A stretch of DNA of 64,000 nucleotides from Pyropia haitanensis. Taxonomy: Eukaryota; Rhodophyta; Bangiophyceae; Bangiales; Bangiaceae. The stretch is from contig SDUX01000003.1 of the NCBI GenBank assembly GCA_008729055.1, positions 496,001 to 560,000 on the forward strand, in the 5' to 3' direction. Shown here piece after piece: positions 1 through 10,904 of the stretch; the first letter of the stretch is position 1, and every line of letters starts with the position of its first letter. The position numbers and the translations under genes are program-made. Under the pieces are notes generated by a model. The model saw nothing but the letters and a program-made list of their open reading frames with translations, searched no databases and was not told the origin of the DNA.

Positions 1-122
1 GTGTCGCCAAGCTTCGCGTTGCCGGCGCGCAGCCACGCGTCGACGTATGCTGGCGCGCCAGTCCTTCCTCCCTCCATGCGTCCCAGAGCCTACCCCCCCT
101 CCGTCCCATGTGTCTCCCGCGT

Positions 123-1361
123 CTACTCCCCCCCCTCCCTAGCCTGTGCACGAGCACACTTCCCTTCCGCCCGCATGCGGGCCACCCGCGGGCGTCTGGC
201 TGCCATGGCCAGCAGCTTGCCCCTGGCGGCATTCCCAGCCATGCCCCCCCGGGCCTCCCGCCCCCGTGACACCACCACACGCGCCAGCCGCCCTATTGAC
301 CCCTCCCCCGCTCCCCACCACTCCAGTCTCACCCATTCAGCGGTACCCCGCCGGCGGACCACGCCATCATGGAGCGGCCGTCGGCGGGGGCAGGCGGAAG
401 CCCGCGGCGGCGGCGGCCTTCCCCCCCCCCCTCCCTCGGCGGCCGCCGTGGCCGCCGGCGCGGCGGGGCGGTACGGCCGTGCCGCCTTCGCGGCGGGACC
501 CCGGGAGCCCGGCGCGAGCATGCACACGTTGTTCCCATTGAGGAGGACCGTCTCGCGGGCGATCTGCTCAACCTCCCCGCTGCCGTCGGTGGCGCGAGCG
601 TACTCGGTGACGTCGTCGAGGACCTATGTGTGTGGAACAAAGCGGGTAGGGGGGGGGGGAAGGAAGGGGGGGGGGGAAGGAAGGGGGGGGGGAAAGGAAG
701 GGGGGGCGGGGAAAGGAAGGGGGGGCGGGGAAACGAAGGGGGGGCGGGGAAGGAAGGGGGAGGGGGTAGGGGGTTGACGGGGGGGTAGCATACGTGGAAC
801 AGCGGCGGGTGGTTGCAGGCAGGAAAATAGAACAAAAGCGGAAAGCACGGGAGACCGTGAAGATGGTGACGGGAACAGGAGAGAAGGGGGCCACCGTCCA
901 GGCCAACAATGCCACAGAGCAAGCGAAAAGTGGCAGGTGACCACATGCCGGCAAGGCAGGCAGGGGCGGGTTGTCAGCAGACTATGCTACCCGTGGGCAG
1001 GCAGCGCTGCCAGCTGCGGTACACGGTCCACGGGGCAGTCCATCAGACAGACCGGTGCAGACTAGCGCACGAGCCGGCAGCCGCCGCGGTGGCCAACGGC
1101 ACACGCCTATACCCACCAGCAGGGACGATGCCCCAGACCGCCTCCTCCCCACAATAACAACTACGCGTCCGCCTCCCGCCTCCCACTCTCCCCTCCCCCT
1201 TCCGTCCAACCCTCCTCCTTGAGCACCCAACACACCATGTTGACAAACTCATCAAAGCCGCGGAGGACGCCCACAAACTCGACATCCCCGCGCATGATGA
1301 CCCACAGCCGCCGGCCAATGCACGTATCAATGAGTTCCAGCGGCAGCAAGCGGTCTGCCAT
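123..1361 (-). CDS. LSM5: U6 snRNA-associated Sm-like protein LSm5
   Basis: LSm5 is a subunit of the heptameric Lsm rings (Lsm1-7 in cytoplasmic mRNA decay, Lsm2-8 on U6 snRNA in splicing). I read two exons: complement 1236-1361 (42 aa, starting [10 protein letters not shown]) and complement 123-623, with a 612-bp intron (donor GTGTGT, acceptor ATAG). The Sm1 motif covers about residues 10-45 ([12 protein letters not shown]). The exon joint continues as [12 protein letters not shown], and Sm2 follows with LLNGNN at residues 69-74 and MLAPG. This order and spacing match LSm5 rather than other Lsm paralogues. The predicted protein is 208 aa against about 90 aa for the family: after residue 81 it runs into a Pro/Gly/Arg-rich tail to the first in-frame stop at 123-125. 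The tail may be real, or an unseen splice may remove it. The next gene, also on the minus strand, lies upstream. Confidence 0.9.
643..766. repeat. Polypurine tract inside the LSM5 intron
   Basis: About 120 bp consist of GGAAGG and GGGGGGG units with occasional C on the + strand. On the coding (minus) strand this is a long polypyrimidine tract ending just upstream of the CACATAG acceptor at 624-625, so it probably serves as an enlarged 3' splice-site pyrimidine tract. Confidence 0.7.
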
Positions 1362-1977
1362 GGCTGGGAGCAAAGAAAAGGTTCTGAGGGAGACGAACGG
1401 AAGGGGTGGGACAAGGTTGGCGGGGGGGGGGCGTGAAGCGGCAAGCCCCCGGCGACGCAGTGCAACGGCACGACAGCAAAGGCGCGGACTGCGTGGGAAC
1501 ACGAGACGGCGGGCGAAGACGAAGTGTGATGGATCAACGGTAGCCCCCCCATCATCAGCATCATCCAGGTGCGAGCAAGAAAGCGATGAACCGTGGCGAC
1601 AAGCCTTTGGTTCAAGAGCAAAGGGCACACACGTCAAGAGGGGAGGAACGGATGCAGCGTGCGAGGAACAGGCAAGTCGACATGGACCATCTGGCAAGAT
1701 ACAGCCCGTCTCTTCGCATGTGCACGTACATGCGTGTACTGAGTGGCACCTGTCCATGTCCTCTGCCGCAAATAAAGCGCAGCAGACTGCGCAGGCGACC
1801 TCGTCTTCTCTTCCATAAATAAATGAAACGTCGTACGCCTGTCGCTCCAATGCTCTCATGCCAGCTGAGCTTGTCGAGCGTAGCCTGCCAGCACAGCCAT
1901 CAAACCCGTCCCTCTTTTCCGCTCCTCCCCGCTTCCCCCTCCGACGACAGTAACGGGATGTCCGTCAGCACGAGCTG

Positions 1978-2797
1978 TCAATACAAGCTGCTCATGCCCT
2001 CCTCCTTGGCTTTCAAAAACGCATGGAACGGCTCCATCTTGCGCTCGTGCGCCGCGTGCACAACGACCATGGTGAGCGGCGGGGGTGTTGCGTCGCCGTC
2101 CGCAGAGGCCGCAGCAGCCGTCGCATCCTCGCCGCCGCCCTCCCGGCCGACAGCGTCCCACATGGCCTTGTCATCAAAGCCGACGCTCGCCGCGTCTTCC
2201 GCACGCGCGGCGTACTCAACGCGCGGGAGCTTGGCCCACGCGGCGGCGCCGTAGCACATGGGGCACGGTCGGCACGACGCGTACAGGATGCAGTCGGAGA
2301 GGTCCCACGTGCGCCGCGCCGAGCACGCGGCGCGAATGGCCACCACCTCCGCGTGGGCGGTCGGGTCGTTGCTTTTCAGCACGCAGTTGTGAGAGAGGGC
2401 CACGACTTCGCCGGTGGAAGGGTGCAGGACGAGGGCACCAAACGGACCGCCATCGCCGCTGGCGACGCCTGTCCCAACAGAGAGAGGGAGGCGAGGGAAG
2501 GAAAGCAGGATGGGGGAATCAAGCGACAGACGCGGAGGGATGACAAGCTATGGTGGACAGAGCAAGTTGCGAGTCAGTACCCAGCTACCCTGCTTTTGAG
2601 GGCAGAGTGGACCACCACACCAGCGGCAGTGATAAACAGAGCGGCAGGGGAGGCAGGAGCTCTCAAGACAGTCACGAGTCTTGGTCCACGCAAAGCACAG
2701 CACAACAGACACACGCACCTCTCAAGGCCTCCTCGATAGCCATTCCCATGTAGTCAGGCGGGGAGGTCTGGGGGGTCGCCTCCGACGTGTCACCCAT
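1978..2797 (-). CDS. Guanine deaminase-like zinc deaminase (cytidine-deaminase fold)
   Basis: Two exons encode 189 aa: complement 2719-2797 and complement 1978-2468, with a 250-bp intron (donor GTGCGT, acceptor CAG). The exons join as EEALRG-VASGDGGPFGALV, the typical start of this fold. The zinc site is visible: H65 and E67 in TAHAEV, and C95/C98 in PCPMC. The motifs SNDPTAHAEV and CILYASCRPCPMC, plus a C-terminal stretch ending FLKAKEEGMSSLY, match the bacterial/plant GuaD type, which converts guanine to xanthine in purine salvage. They fit less well with tRNA adenosine deaminases or dCMP deaminases. An Ala/Asp-rich insert lies after residue 120. The reading frame stays open upstream of the chosen ATG (2797), so a slightly longer N terminus is possible. 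There is no obvious transit peptide, so a cytosolic site is likely. Confidence 0.88.
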
Positions 2798-5740
2798 CGC
2801 GTCGACCCGTCCAGGGCGCCTACCGCCGGGGCAGGGCCCGTGCCGCTGCGGACTGCAGCCGTGAGGAGTGGTACCCGGGACGACTCACGGTTGCGAGCTC
2901 CCACCCGATACAACGAGGAGAACAGGGAAGGCTGCCAGCCAAAAACGCACCAAGCCAAGCCGAGGGGCACTTGTGGTGGTGGTGGACGGGGCGCTCCTCC
3001 TCGTCGGCACCGCCCCGCACGGATTGTTTGGTATGGGAGGGAGGGGGCAGTACAGTGTGTACGCGGTTATATGACAGGTCCATGTGTACAAGTAGCCCAC
3101 TGAGGTTCATCACTGTACGCCATGTGTACACAGCTGTTCGGGTCACCTGTACATGAAAATACTCTACTTACTTTTGCAAGCCAAGGACTGCCTTTCACTG
3201 CGGGGCTGCTGGAAAGCGAGCTACCTTGCGTTCCGACCAAGTGCCTGATGGCGGAGGGGGAGGCGGCGACAGGGAAAGAGAAGAGAGGTTGCTGCACCCC
3301 AGCAAAGAACCGTTCCAGAGAAAAAAAAAATGTATGCATTTTATTCCCCGTCATCTTCCCCACCCAGTACCATATCCACCGTTTCGTCTATGGCCTCCAC
3401 ATCGTGGGATGATGAAGCGTCAGGGAAGCACCCCGAAATAGATTGCGGCGAACGCCGGCGGGTACATGTATGTACAGTAGCAGGTGATGTTGCGGGTGGC
3501 GGCGCAGCGGACGACGCGGCCGCACCCTGTTTGTCGCTGCCGTATTGCTCGGATGGACTTCGTAACTGCGCGCGCATTTGTCGACTCAAATATGTGTTGG
3601 GTTTTGTCGCGAAACATTTCTGTCAACCTGAGGACGGATCTCGTGCGATGTGCGGCTCGGTTATGCGAGGGGGGTCATATAATCAAGCCGCACATAGTCG
3701 AATACGGACTGTACCCATACGTAGAAGATCGTAAGCGGCCGACTCCGTGTCTGTGAATCGGCTCCCAAAGATGAAAGCGCTATTTCGGCTTTCACATAGA
3801 AGAAAAGCCGTATTAGTGGGGGTATGTGAGGGAGGTTTTGGGCGAGCTCCAAAGCCGGTGCCAACGTACGCCATTTTCAACGAGGGAAAGCGGGACTGCA
3901 TTCGAATGGTGATGATCGCGCTGCGGTTTCCGCGCCGTCTTGGGCACCCCAGCGTGCAAGCCCCCTTTCCCTGTACTGAACCCACCATCACACACCGACG
4001 CTGCACAGCCCGAGCGCCTGGGGATAGACAGCTGCGGAAGCGCGGAGGGACACTTTTGTGCGACCCCACCACGCCGTGACGCCCTCGTCTCTGTCAGGCA
4101 CCGTGGTGCAGCTCCGGGGTGACGGCTTTGCATTCCGTGCGGCCACGGCACGGTAGAGCCGAAGGGGAGGCGGTTCCCTCTACTCAATTGTCCCGTGCCG
4201 GCCTGCCCCTTCCCACCAGTCACTGTCTTGTCCTCTAGAGACTGCGGTCTGTATAGGGGGGTTGCGCCACTGCGCACCCGACCACACTGGCACCACCCTT
4301 CCCCTTCCCTCACCCTGTGCCAGTGTCTTCCGAGAGACGGCAAGACCATCCAGGGGGCGACACCTTCCTCATAACGGCGCGCTGGCCGACTTGGCTCGTT
4401 GGTGGTGTCAGTATTCTCCTGGGCGCGGTACCCTTCTGGCGACGGTTCTCTGGACTCGGTGGCACCCGTCGATGTCGGCGTCTTCAAGGCTGACATCCGT
4501 TGCCGACCGCCACGTCGGTATCCAAAAGCATGGAGGACAGAAGAGGAGGGGCGGGACAGGGGGTGCCGGAGAGGGGGAGCGAGAGCATGATGGGATGAGA
4601 TAGAGGAGGCCGGGGGATGGGGGTGACAGCGCGGCCATTTGCTGCCTGGTAGCGGAGGCCGGGCCGCTAAACAAGGCGCGGGCCGGCCGGCCGTCTACTA
4701 GGAAGAGAGAGCGACGGCACACTCGTCGCGTCGGCGCACTGCGCAGATGGCATCGTCTTGGCGCCGGCACTATGTGACATCGCTGTGGCAGCAAACAGGG
4801 GGGGAGGGTATGAGAGAGTGGGGGGTGAGGACACGAGGGGAGGGAGCAGAGGCGGCTATAGTGGCGAGGCGGGTGTAGGGGGGGCGGAGGTGCGGGGGAC
4901 GGGAGTAGGGGGGTGGGGGGGAGGGGGTAAAGGGGGTGGGAGTAGGAGGGACGGTGGCGGGCGACGCGTGCGACGACACGTTAGAACGAAGACACGAGTA
5001 TCTGAGCCGACTGGCAAAAATATGGCAGAAAGAGGGCTTGGAGCCGACTGCGAAAGCCACAGAAAAGCAGGCTTTCTCCACGCTGCCAGAGATAGTCAAT
5101 AGGGATTTGGCGAGTGTCTCAAACCCGAGAACAAGTGCTATTTTGAATTTCAAACAATGGATCTCTAAGCGGTTGCAAAGACAGTTGCGACCGGTCGGTC
5201 GGATGCTCCAGAAGTACAAAAAAACATATCTCTCACGATGGACGCCCCAGTGCTGTGCACTTCACGCGAATCGGCACGAACGGTGCGCGGGCATCGTGAA
5301 TACACGAGACTTAAGCCGTTCACAAATGCAAGAGATTTGTCTAGACGTGTTCTCGAATTGCTCAGTTTGTCCATTTCTCCGGCTCAGACTCTGGCCACAC
5401 AATCTCGTGGTAGCAGAGGCGATGCTGTGCGCCACCTCCTGGGCGCGCCGTGGCGGCTGGCCCGCTCCGTTTCCATCCCGCCCACCCACTGTACCCAGAC
5501 GGCAGCCCCTCGACGTCCATTGACGCACGGGAGCTGTACCATTTATCTTTTATCCAGTGCTTCCTCCTTTCCGGCGCTCTCGCGCGACCGCGTGCCCAGG
5601 TTTTGACCCGGTATGGCGTTTGCTGGGCCCGCCCTCCCCTTGCGGGTCCCCCATGACGCCCACCTCGGCGGCCACCTCGGCGGCCGACGGGGCCTAGACC
5701 TGGCCGGCAACCCCTCACCTGTAGCCCCTTGCCGGCACCG
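2798..5740. other. Intergenic region, no gene recognised
   Basis: About 2.9 kb lie between the divergent guanine-deaminase and SDR genes. Composition is less GC-rich than the genes (notably 3040-3800 and 5000-5400) and includes a G-rich tract at 4800-4940. Open frames here have no recognisable domain and overlap each other in all frames. A segment near 5065-5080 (GAAAAGCAGGCTTTCT) resembles the inverted-repeat core of the element at 17.5-18.7 kb by 15 of 16 bases. I see nothing else. Confidence 0.6.
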
Positions 5741-6712
5741 ATGCGAGCCACGAATGGCAACCCCCCCCCCCCCGGCGACAAGCCCGACAAGGCCAAGGGG
5801 CTGGGCAACGCAGGCGCCGCGCTCGAGGACTTTATCAACAAGAAGTACGGCCGCGGCTACATCTTTTACGGCGAGCGCGCTCGCGACACGGCCGACAGTG
5901 TGGGCGTTGAGGACGAGGACGGCGCCGAGGAGTTTGCCTTTGACGGCGGCCCGTCGAGCCGCATCCCCGACGGCCCGCCGGTGCTCGTCATTGGCGCCAC
6001 CTCCCCCGTCGGCACGTGGATCACCCTCAAGCTCCGCACCGCCGGGCTGCCCGTCCGGATACTCGCGCGGTCGGTCAAGGCGGCGGAGGAGGTGTTTGGG
6101 CCGTCGGGTGCCAACGTGACCATCACGCCCGGCAGCATCACCGACGCGGCCGCTGTGGCGGGCGCACTTGACGGCTGCCGTGCAGTGGTGGTGGCTGTGT
6201 CGGGGGGGCTCGGCTCGTACGCGGCGGTGGATACGGCGGGCGTGGCCAACGTGGCGGCCGCGGCGGCGGCGGCCGCTGCACCCGGCGTGTCGCGGGTGGT
6301 GCTTCTGAGTCGCGCAGAGGGGGTGGATGGCCCGCTGGAGCGGCTGGGCGGTAAACAGGCGGCGGTGCGGGCGGGGGAGGCGGCGCTGCAGGCGACGACG
6401 GGGGTGGCGTGGACGATTGTGCGCGCGGGGCGGCTGACCGACGTGCCGGGTGGGCGGTTGTGTGTGGAGGTGACGCCGCCATCCGAGGCGGGGGGGGGGG
6501 GAAGGAAGAAGCGTGGCGTCAGCCGCATGGACGTGGCTGAGGCGGTGGTGGAGGCGCTGGTGGTGGAGGCGGCCGACCTTGCGGAGGACGGTGGAGGTGG
6601 GGGGGTGCGCTACGGCAACGCTCTCGTCGAGGTGGTGAATGGGGAGAAGGAGGTGGCGGAGGGTGAGGCGCTTGACTGGGCGAGTGTGTACCAACAGTTG
6701 GGGCGGGATTGA
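5741..6712 (+). CDS. Atypical short-chain dehydrogenase/NAD(P)-binding protein
   Basis: The protein is 323 aa from the ATG at 5741. A Rossmann fold starts at about residue 80 (PPVLVIGATSPVG), with the dinucleotide-binding GxxxxxG at G85-G91, followed by LRTAGLPVRILARS. This matches the NAD(P)H-binding/atypical SDR family (NmrA-like, SDR_a5). Plastid members act as assembly or redox helpers; the substrate here is unknown. Before the Rossmann fold, residues 20-60 carry a conserved-looking block (ALEDFINKKYGRGYIFYGE). The start is uncertain. An ATG at 5613 in another frame encodes MAFAGPALPLRVP and would join this frame if the 13-C tract at 5761-5773 were miscounted, giving an N-terminal extension that could be a transit peptide. 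A Gly run is inserted near residue 255. Confidence 0.8.
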   Translation: MRATNGNPPPPGDKPDKAKGLGNAGAALEDFINKKYGRGYIFYGERARDTADSVGVEDEDGAEEFAFDGGPSSRIPDGPPVLVIGATSPVGTWITLKLRTAGLPVRILARSVKAAEEVFGPSGANVTITPGSITDAAAVAGALDGCRAVVVAVSGGLGSYAAVDTAGVANVAAAAAAAAAPGVSRVVLLSRAEGVDGPLERLGGKQAAVRAGEAALQATTGVAWTIVRAGRLTDVPGGRLCVEVTPPSEAGGGGRKKRGVSRMDVAEAVVEALVVEAADLAEDGGGGGVRYGNALVEVVNGEKEVAEGEALDWASVYQQLGRD

Positions 6713-7480
6713 GGCGGCTGGGGTATATAATTTCCTTCTTATCGGGCTGCCGCTTGTTCCTGCGGCCTGGTGCGCGCCAACGACTGCCTGTCGGCCTGCT
6801 TTGCTTGCAGTCCATGGTGGAACTGCAACCGTAGTCCAAAGGGTTGGGTGCCGCCATGGTCGGGTGCGGGTTCTTGTTGCCGCCCAGAGGCCACGGAATG
6901 GGAGAAGCGCGGTGTGCTCACCGTTGGTCTTGCTCCAGATGGCCTGGAGCACCTCGGCACGTCGCTTTCTGAAACACACTCTGTCTCACCTCCGGGAGAG
7001 CGGAAAGAGATTTCAGCGCTGTACAGTACAGTACAGCGGGCTGGCGTTGGCGTTGTGAGTCTCTGTCTGACTGCCCAATTCTGAAAAATCACAACAGGAA
7101 CAAGACACGCGCGAGACAACATGCTATTGGCTATATTCCTTCAATGCAAGCACGCCATTGGCTCAGATAAATCTCAGTACTGACCATCAGGCACAAGATG
7201 CACCAAACCGCCGAACACATAAACTATTCAGCTGGAACTCTCCGTGCCATGATGGCGACCTTTGGTTCGGCCGAACCGGCCGTCAGACGCGCGTTCCACA
7301 GGTCTCACGCTCACCACCCCCTTCGCGAGCGGCGAGGGTGCGGTCCACTTCTCGCCCGCCCATCGCATTGGCCCGGTCGCAGCCGTCGCGTCTGCCCGCG
7401 TGGCCGAGACTGGCGGTCGTCTTCTTCGCGGACAACGGTTGTCCGTGCCCGATCCCCCCTCCCCACTACCCCTCGGTGAG
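6713..7480. other. Upstream region of the cytochrome c1 gene
   Basis: No gene is recognised. The stretch contains a TATA-like GTATATAATT at about 6723-6732 and two ATTGGCT boxes (listed separately). The frame of the cytochrome c1 gene is open back to 7262 but has no ATG in that extension. Confidence 0.6.
7126..7163. promoter_or_regulatory. Pair of ATTGGCT (inverted CCAAT) boxes
   Basis: ATTGGCT occurs at 7126-7132 and 7157-7163, 31 bp apart (three helical turns) and about 320-355 bp upstream of the cytochrome c1 ATG. The same heptamer occurs twice upstream of the LHCR gene. CCAAT boxes bind NF-Y in other eukaryotes; a role here is inferred only. Confidence 0.35.
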
Positions 7481-8299
7481 ATGGCCGCGTGGTCCCGTCT
7501 CAGCGGCCGCCTCCCCGCGGTCGCCGCCACCGCCGGCGCGACGGGCCTGGCGCTGGCCACCGGATCGACGGCGTTGCGCGCGAATGACGACGCGCTGCAC
7601 CCGCCCCACTTTCCGTGGTCGCACAAGGGTGCCCTCTCCTCGTTTGACGCTGCCTCCATCCGCCGTGGCTACAATGTCTATCGCAACGTCTGCGCGTCGT
7701 GCCACTCGATGAACCGGATCGCGTACCGGAACCTGGTGGACGTAGCCTTCTCGGCGGAGGAGGTCAAGGAGATGGCGGAGGAGACCGAGGTGGAGGACGG
7801 GCCCAACGACGAGGGCCTCTCCTTTTCCCGCCCGGGCCGCCTTTCGGACGTGATGCCCGCGCCGTACGCGAACGAGGAGGCGGCGCGGTATGCCAACAAC
7901 GGGGCGCTGCCGCCGGATCTGTCTTTGATAGTCAAGGCGCGGGAGGGCGGAGAGGACTACATCTTTGCGCTGCTGACGGGCTACCGGGATCCGCCCGAGG
8001 GAATCAGCGTCCGCGAGGGCCTCCACTACAACCCGTACTTTGCGGGCGGCCAGATTGCCATGGCGCGCGCCCTCTACGACGGGGGGGTGGAGTTTGACGA
8101 CCTGACGCCCGCGACGACCAGCCAGATGGCCAAGGATGTGTCGACTTTCCTCGCCTGGGCGGCCGAGCCGGAGCACGACGAGCGGAAGAAGATGGGGATG
8201 GAGTGGGTGGCGACGTTTACGCTCCTCGCTGCGGCCATGTTCTACGCCAAGCGCTTCAAGTGGAGCGTTTTCAAGACACGCAAGATCACCTTCCGGTGA
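7481..8299 (+). CDS. CYC1: Cytochrome c1, haem protein of mitochondrial complex III
   Basis: The protein is 272 aa from the ATG at 7481. It carries electrons from the Rieske protein to cytochrome c in ubiquinol-cytochrome c reductase. The mature domain starts near [16 protein letters not shown] and contains the covalent haem site CASCH in the conserved context [17 protein letters not shown]. The distal half has [21 protein letters not shown] (the Met here is the expected axial ligand) and [25 protein letters not shown]-terminal hydrophobic anchor follows ([19 protein letters not shown]), ending ITFR. The N terminus is short but bipartite-looking: an Arg-containing amphipathic start, then an Ala/Gly-rich hydrophobic stretch before ALRANDD, as expected for an intermembrane-space protein. 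The frame is open upstream but lacks an ATG, so this start is preferred unless a 5' exon exists. It is convergent with PSMD9. Confidence 0.96.
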   Translation: MAAWSRLSGRLPAVAATAGATGLALATGSTALRANDDALHPPHFPWSHKGALSSFDAASIRRGYNVYRNVCASCHSMNRIAYRNLVDVAFSAEEVKEMAEETEVEDGPNDEGLSFSRPGRLSDVMPAPYANEEAARYANNGALPPDLSLIVKAREGGEDYIFALLTGYRDPPEGISVREGLHYNPYFAGGQIAMARALYDGGVEFDDLTPATTSQMAKDVSTFLAWAAEPEHDERKKMGMEWVATFTLLAAAMFYAKRFKWSVFKTRKITFR

Positions 8300-8830
8300 G
8301 AGGCGAGCGACCCCGGTGCTCGCTGGTGAGAGTAAGTGGTGCATAAGGCCGTCTGACGGCGGTGGGGTGACCACAGCGTAGGTTGGCTGGTGGGGTGGGA
8401 CTGGGAGGGAAGGGCACGGCAAGCGTGCGTCGTGTGTCTTCGCGTGCACCTGACGGTCAGGTGGCTGTCGGTCTCCCTGTTGAGAAGCATGGAAGTTCAA
8501 TCCTCTTGGACTCTCTTTGGAGTGGGAGGGATGGGTCCGCTGCCATGAGTCTTGTTTTCTTTTTGGGAGCCCAGACGTTGTACACTCTGTTTTTTACAGC
8601 TCTTCCACGAGCGACCTGGCACCGCCCTTCAAGCCTCTGCGGACAAATAATGAGTTGCCAGACATACAGAAACGTTGGCGAGAACACGGTCATCCATGTG
8701 CGCTCACCGTCCATTGTCGGGAGGGGTGTGGGCCACAACAGGGCCCGACGCTTGCCGTCGGTAGCCACGCACGGATCACTGCCCGCTCTAGCAGTCCCCC
8801 TTCCCCCGGCCCAACCGCCCGCACGCCGCG
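8300..8830. other. Convergent intergenic region
   Basis: Shared 3' region of cytochrome c1 (+) and PSMD9 (-). I see no gene and no clear canonical polyadenylation hexamer. Confidence 0.6.
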
Positions 8831-10065
8831 CTACTCCCCCTGCCCATGGCGCGCCGCGGCGGTGGCCACCTGCGGCACAAATCCCTCCTCCATCACCCGG
8901 ACGGGCACGACGTGGCAGCCGAGCACGCCGCGGCCACCCCACGGGCCCGGCCGGAGCACCAGCTCCACCACCGCCGGCCGCTCTGGGCGCGCAGCGGCAG
9001 CACCCGCGGCGGCACCACCCCCTCCCACCCCCCCCGCCCCCGCCCCCGCCCCTGCCCCCGCCCCCGCCCCCGCCCCCGCCCCTGGTGTCCGTAACACCAC
9101 CACCGGCAGCGGCGCGTCGGCCTTGACGGCCGCCTCGAGCGCGGCGGGGAGCGCGGCGAGCGCCGCCGCCGGCGCCAGCCGTGCCACCGACACGTCCCCG
9201 AGGGAGACGAGCAGGTCGCCCGCGGCGAGGCCCGCCGCCGCGGCGGGCGACGCGGCGTGCACCGCGTCGACCTGCGCAAACGGGACGGGCAGGGGGGGCC
9301 GGCCGGCCACACCGGCGGGCGCCGCCGACGCTGCCGCTGGCGCCGACGCTGCCGCGGCCACCGACGCTGCCGCTGCTGTGGGCAGCACGGCTGCCACGGG
9401 CGGCGGCGCGGCGGTGCGGGGCGCGGACGGTGCGCCGGCCGGCGGTTGGGCGGGCGCTACCGCCTGCGGCGGCGGCGCGAGCACCTCCTGCAGCCGCTGG
9501 TGGAGGGTGGCGGACAGCGCCTCAACGTCGTTGCGCAGGGTGGCCACCCGGTTGCGGCGCGTCCGCACGAGCGCCACGTCAATGTCGGCCTGTCGGAGGG
9601 GTAGCAGACGCCAGCGAAAGAGTAAGGGGGGGGTTGGGGACCAGGCTCACCGCAACCCCAAATGACGGGCTGCACGACCGAGCGCCACAGGCGAGTTAGC
9701 CCACCGTCGCTCATCGTGACGACAAGAAACCGGCACAGGCGGCGGCCCCGCCCACAAGCCAAGGGCCCCCCTCCCTGCCGCAGCAGAGCGCTCGTACCCC
9801 CCTCTGCCACCCCCCCCCCCTTCCCCCCTCGCCTCTCTCCCCACGGCCCGCCGTCGCCGCCAGGCGACCCGCGCGGCGGGGTCCCCACCCAACGTACCCG
9901 TGGAAAGCCTTCCGCATCAACGAGCGGTCCCGACAGCCCCCCCCCTCCCGGCGCGGTCAGCGCGTCGACGGTGGCGGCGAGCTCCCGCTCCACCGCGTCG
10001 CGCTCGTCGGCCAGCTGCTTGACCGCCGCGCGGGATGGGGCGGGCGACATGGCCTCCAGGCCCAT
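8831..10065 (-). CDS. PSMD9: 26S proteasome assembly chaperone PSMD9/Nas2 (PDZ protein)
   Basis: Nas2/p27 is a chaperone that escorts the Rpt4-Rpt5 ATPase pair during assembly of the proteasome base. Two exons are seen: complement 9898-10065 (56 aa) and complement 8831-9589, with a 308-bp intron (donor GTACGT, acceptor CAG), giving 308 aa. The N-terminal helical domain has the family signature PLVDAEGFPR at the exon end, continuing ADIDVALVRTRRNRVATLRND. A poly-Ala/Pro linker (residues about 95-150) leads to a PDZ domain (about 160-230) with FAQVDAVHAASPAAAAGL and GDLLVSLGDV. The C terminus carries the family's GVLGCHVVPV. Human PSMD9 is 223 aa; the excess is the linker plus a (Gly-Ala)n run in the PDZ beta region. 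An alternative start at 10050 (MSPAPSRAAV) would shorten it by five residues. Confidence 0.92.
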
Positions 10066-10625
10066 GGCGCCGGGTGGGCGGGTGTGTGGGACGGAAGGGG
10101 CAGAGGGGGGGGGGGGGGGTTGGGGTGGTGGGCGGGCGCTGCGAGCACGCGCCGCAGGCGCAGCGTCTGCGTCAGCGGCGGCTGCCCTGTAGAGCCGAGC
10201 GCGCGACAGCGCGAAGGGGACAGCGCGAAGGTGGAGACGGGCATGAGGATGAGGACAGCAACGTCGATCGATCTGACGATCGATGTCACGAAAAAAAAAT
10301 GTTCCACATGTTCCGAACAATTGCGGGCCAGACTAGCACTGCGTCACGCACGGACCGCCCTACAAGAGCGCGCTCCAGGGACACGAACGGTCAGTCCACA
10401 TGCGAGGGCGTCTGACGGACAAAAGCAGCATGAGAAAGAGGAGTACAAAAAATACACAGCTTTATAGAGGACTCGGACTGGCCCATGAGAGCCATAAGCG
10501 ACGTGCCGAGTAGTCACAAAAAAAAAAAGGAGCTACAGCTTGCGCTGTGAGCAGGACTGTACACGCGGGCACACTAGACGGATGCGCACCGCACCCTACG
10601 TGGATCGAGCGGAAAGCAGACCCCC
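10066..10625. other. Intergenic region between PSMD9 and the small HSP gene
   Basis: Both neighbours are on the minus strand, so this is the PSMD9 promoter side and the 3' side of the heat-shock gene. It contains a G run near 10107-10118 and A runs at 10292-10299 and 10519-10528. No gene is recognised. Confidence 0.55.
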
Positions 10626-10864
10626 TCAATCCAGGATGGGGATGGCCCGGCTCTCCGCCACCACCGCCTTCTTGGGCACCCGCACCGTCAGCACGCCCAG
10701 CTCGTACGTCGCGGTGATTGCGCCCGCGTCCACGTCCCGGGGTAGGCGGTACGCCAGCTCAAACGACTTGACCACCTCCGCGTCGGCGGCGGCGGGCCCG
10801 GCGCCGGCGCCGCCGCGGCCAGCCGATGCGGGCTTGGCCCCAGCGTCGCCCGCCGCAGCACCGG

Positions 10865-10904
<40 letters not shown>

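Noticed and set aside
1812..1826. AATAAATAAA as a polyadenylation signal of a + strand gene
   Set aside because: It lies between two minus-strand genes, and no + strand gene ends here.
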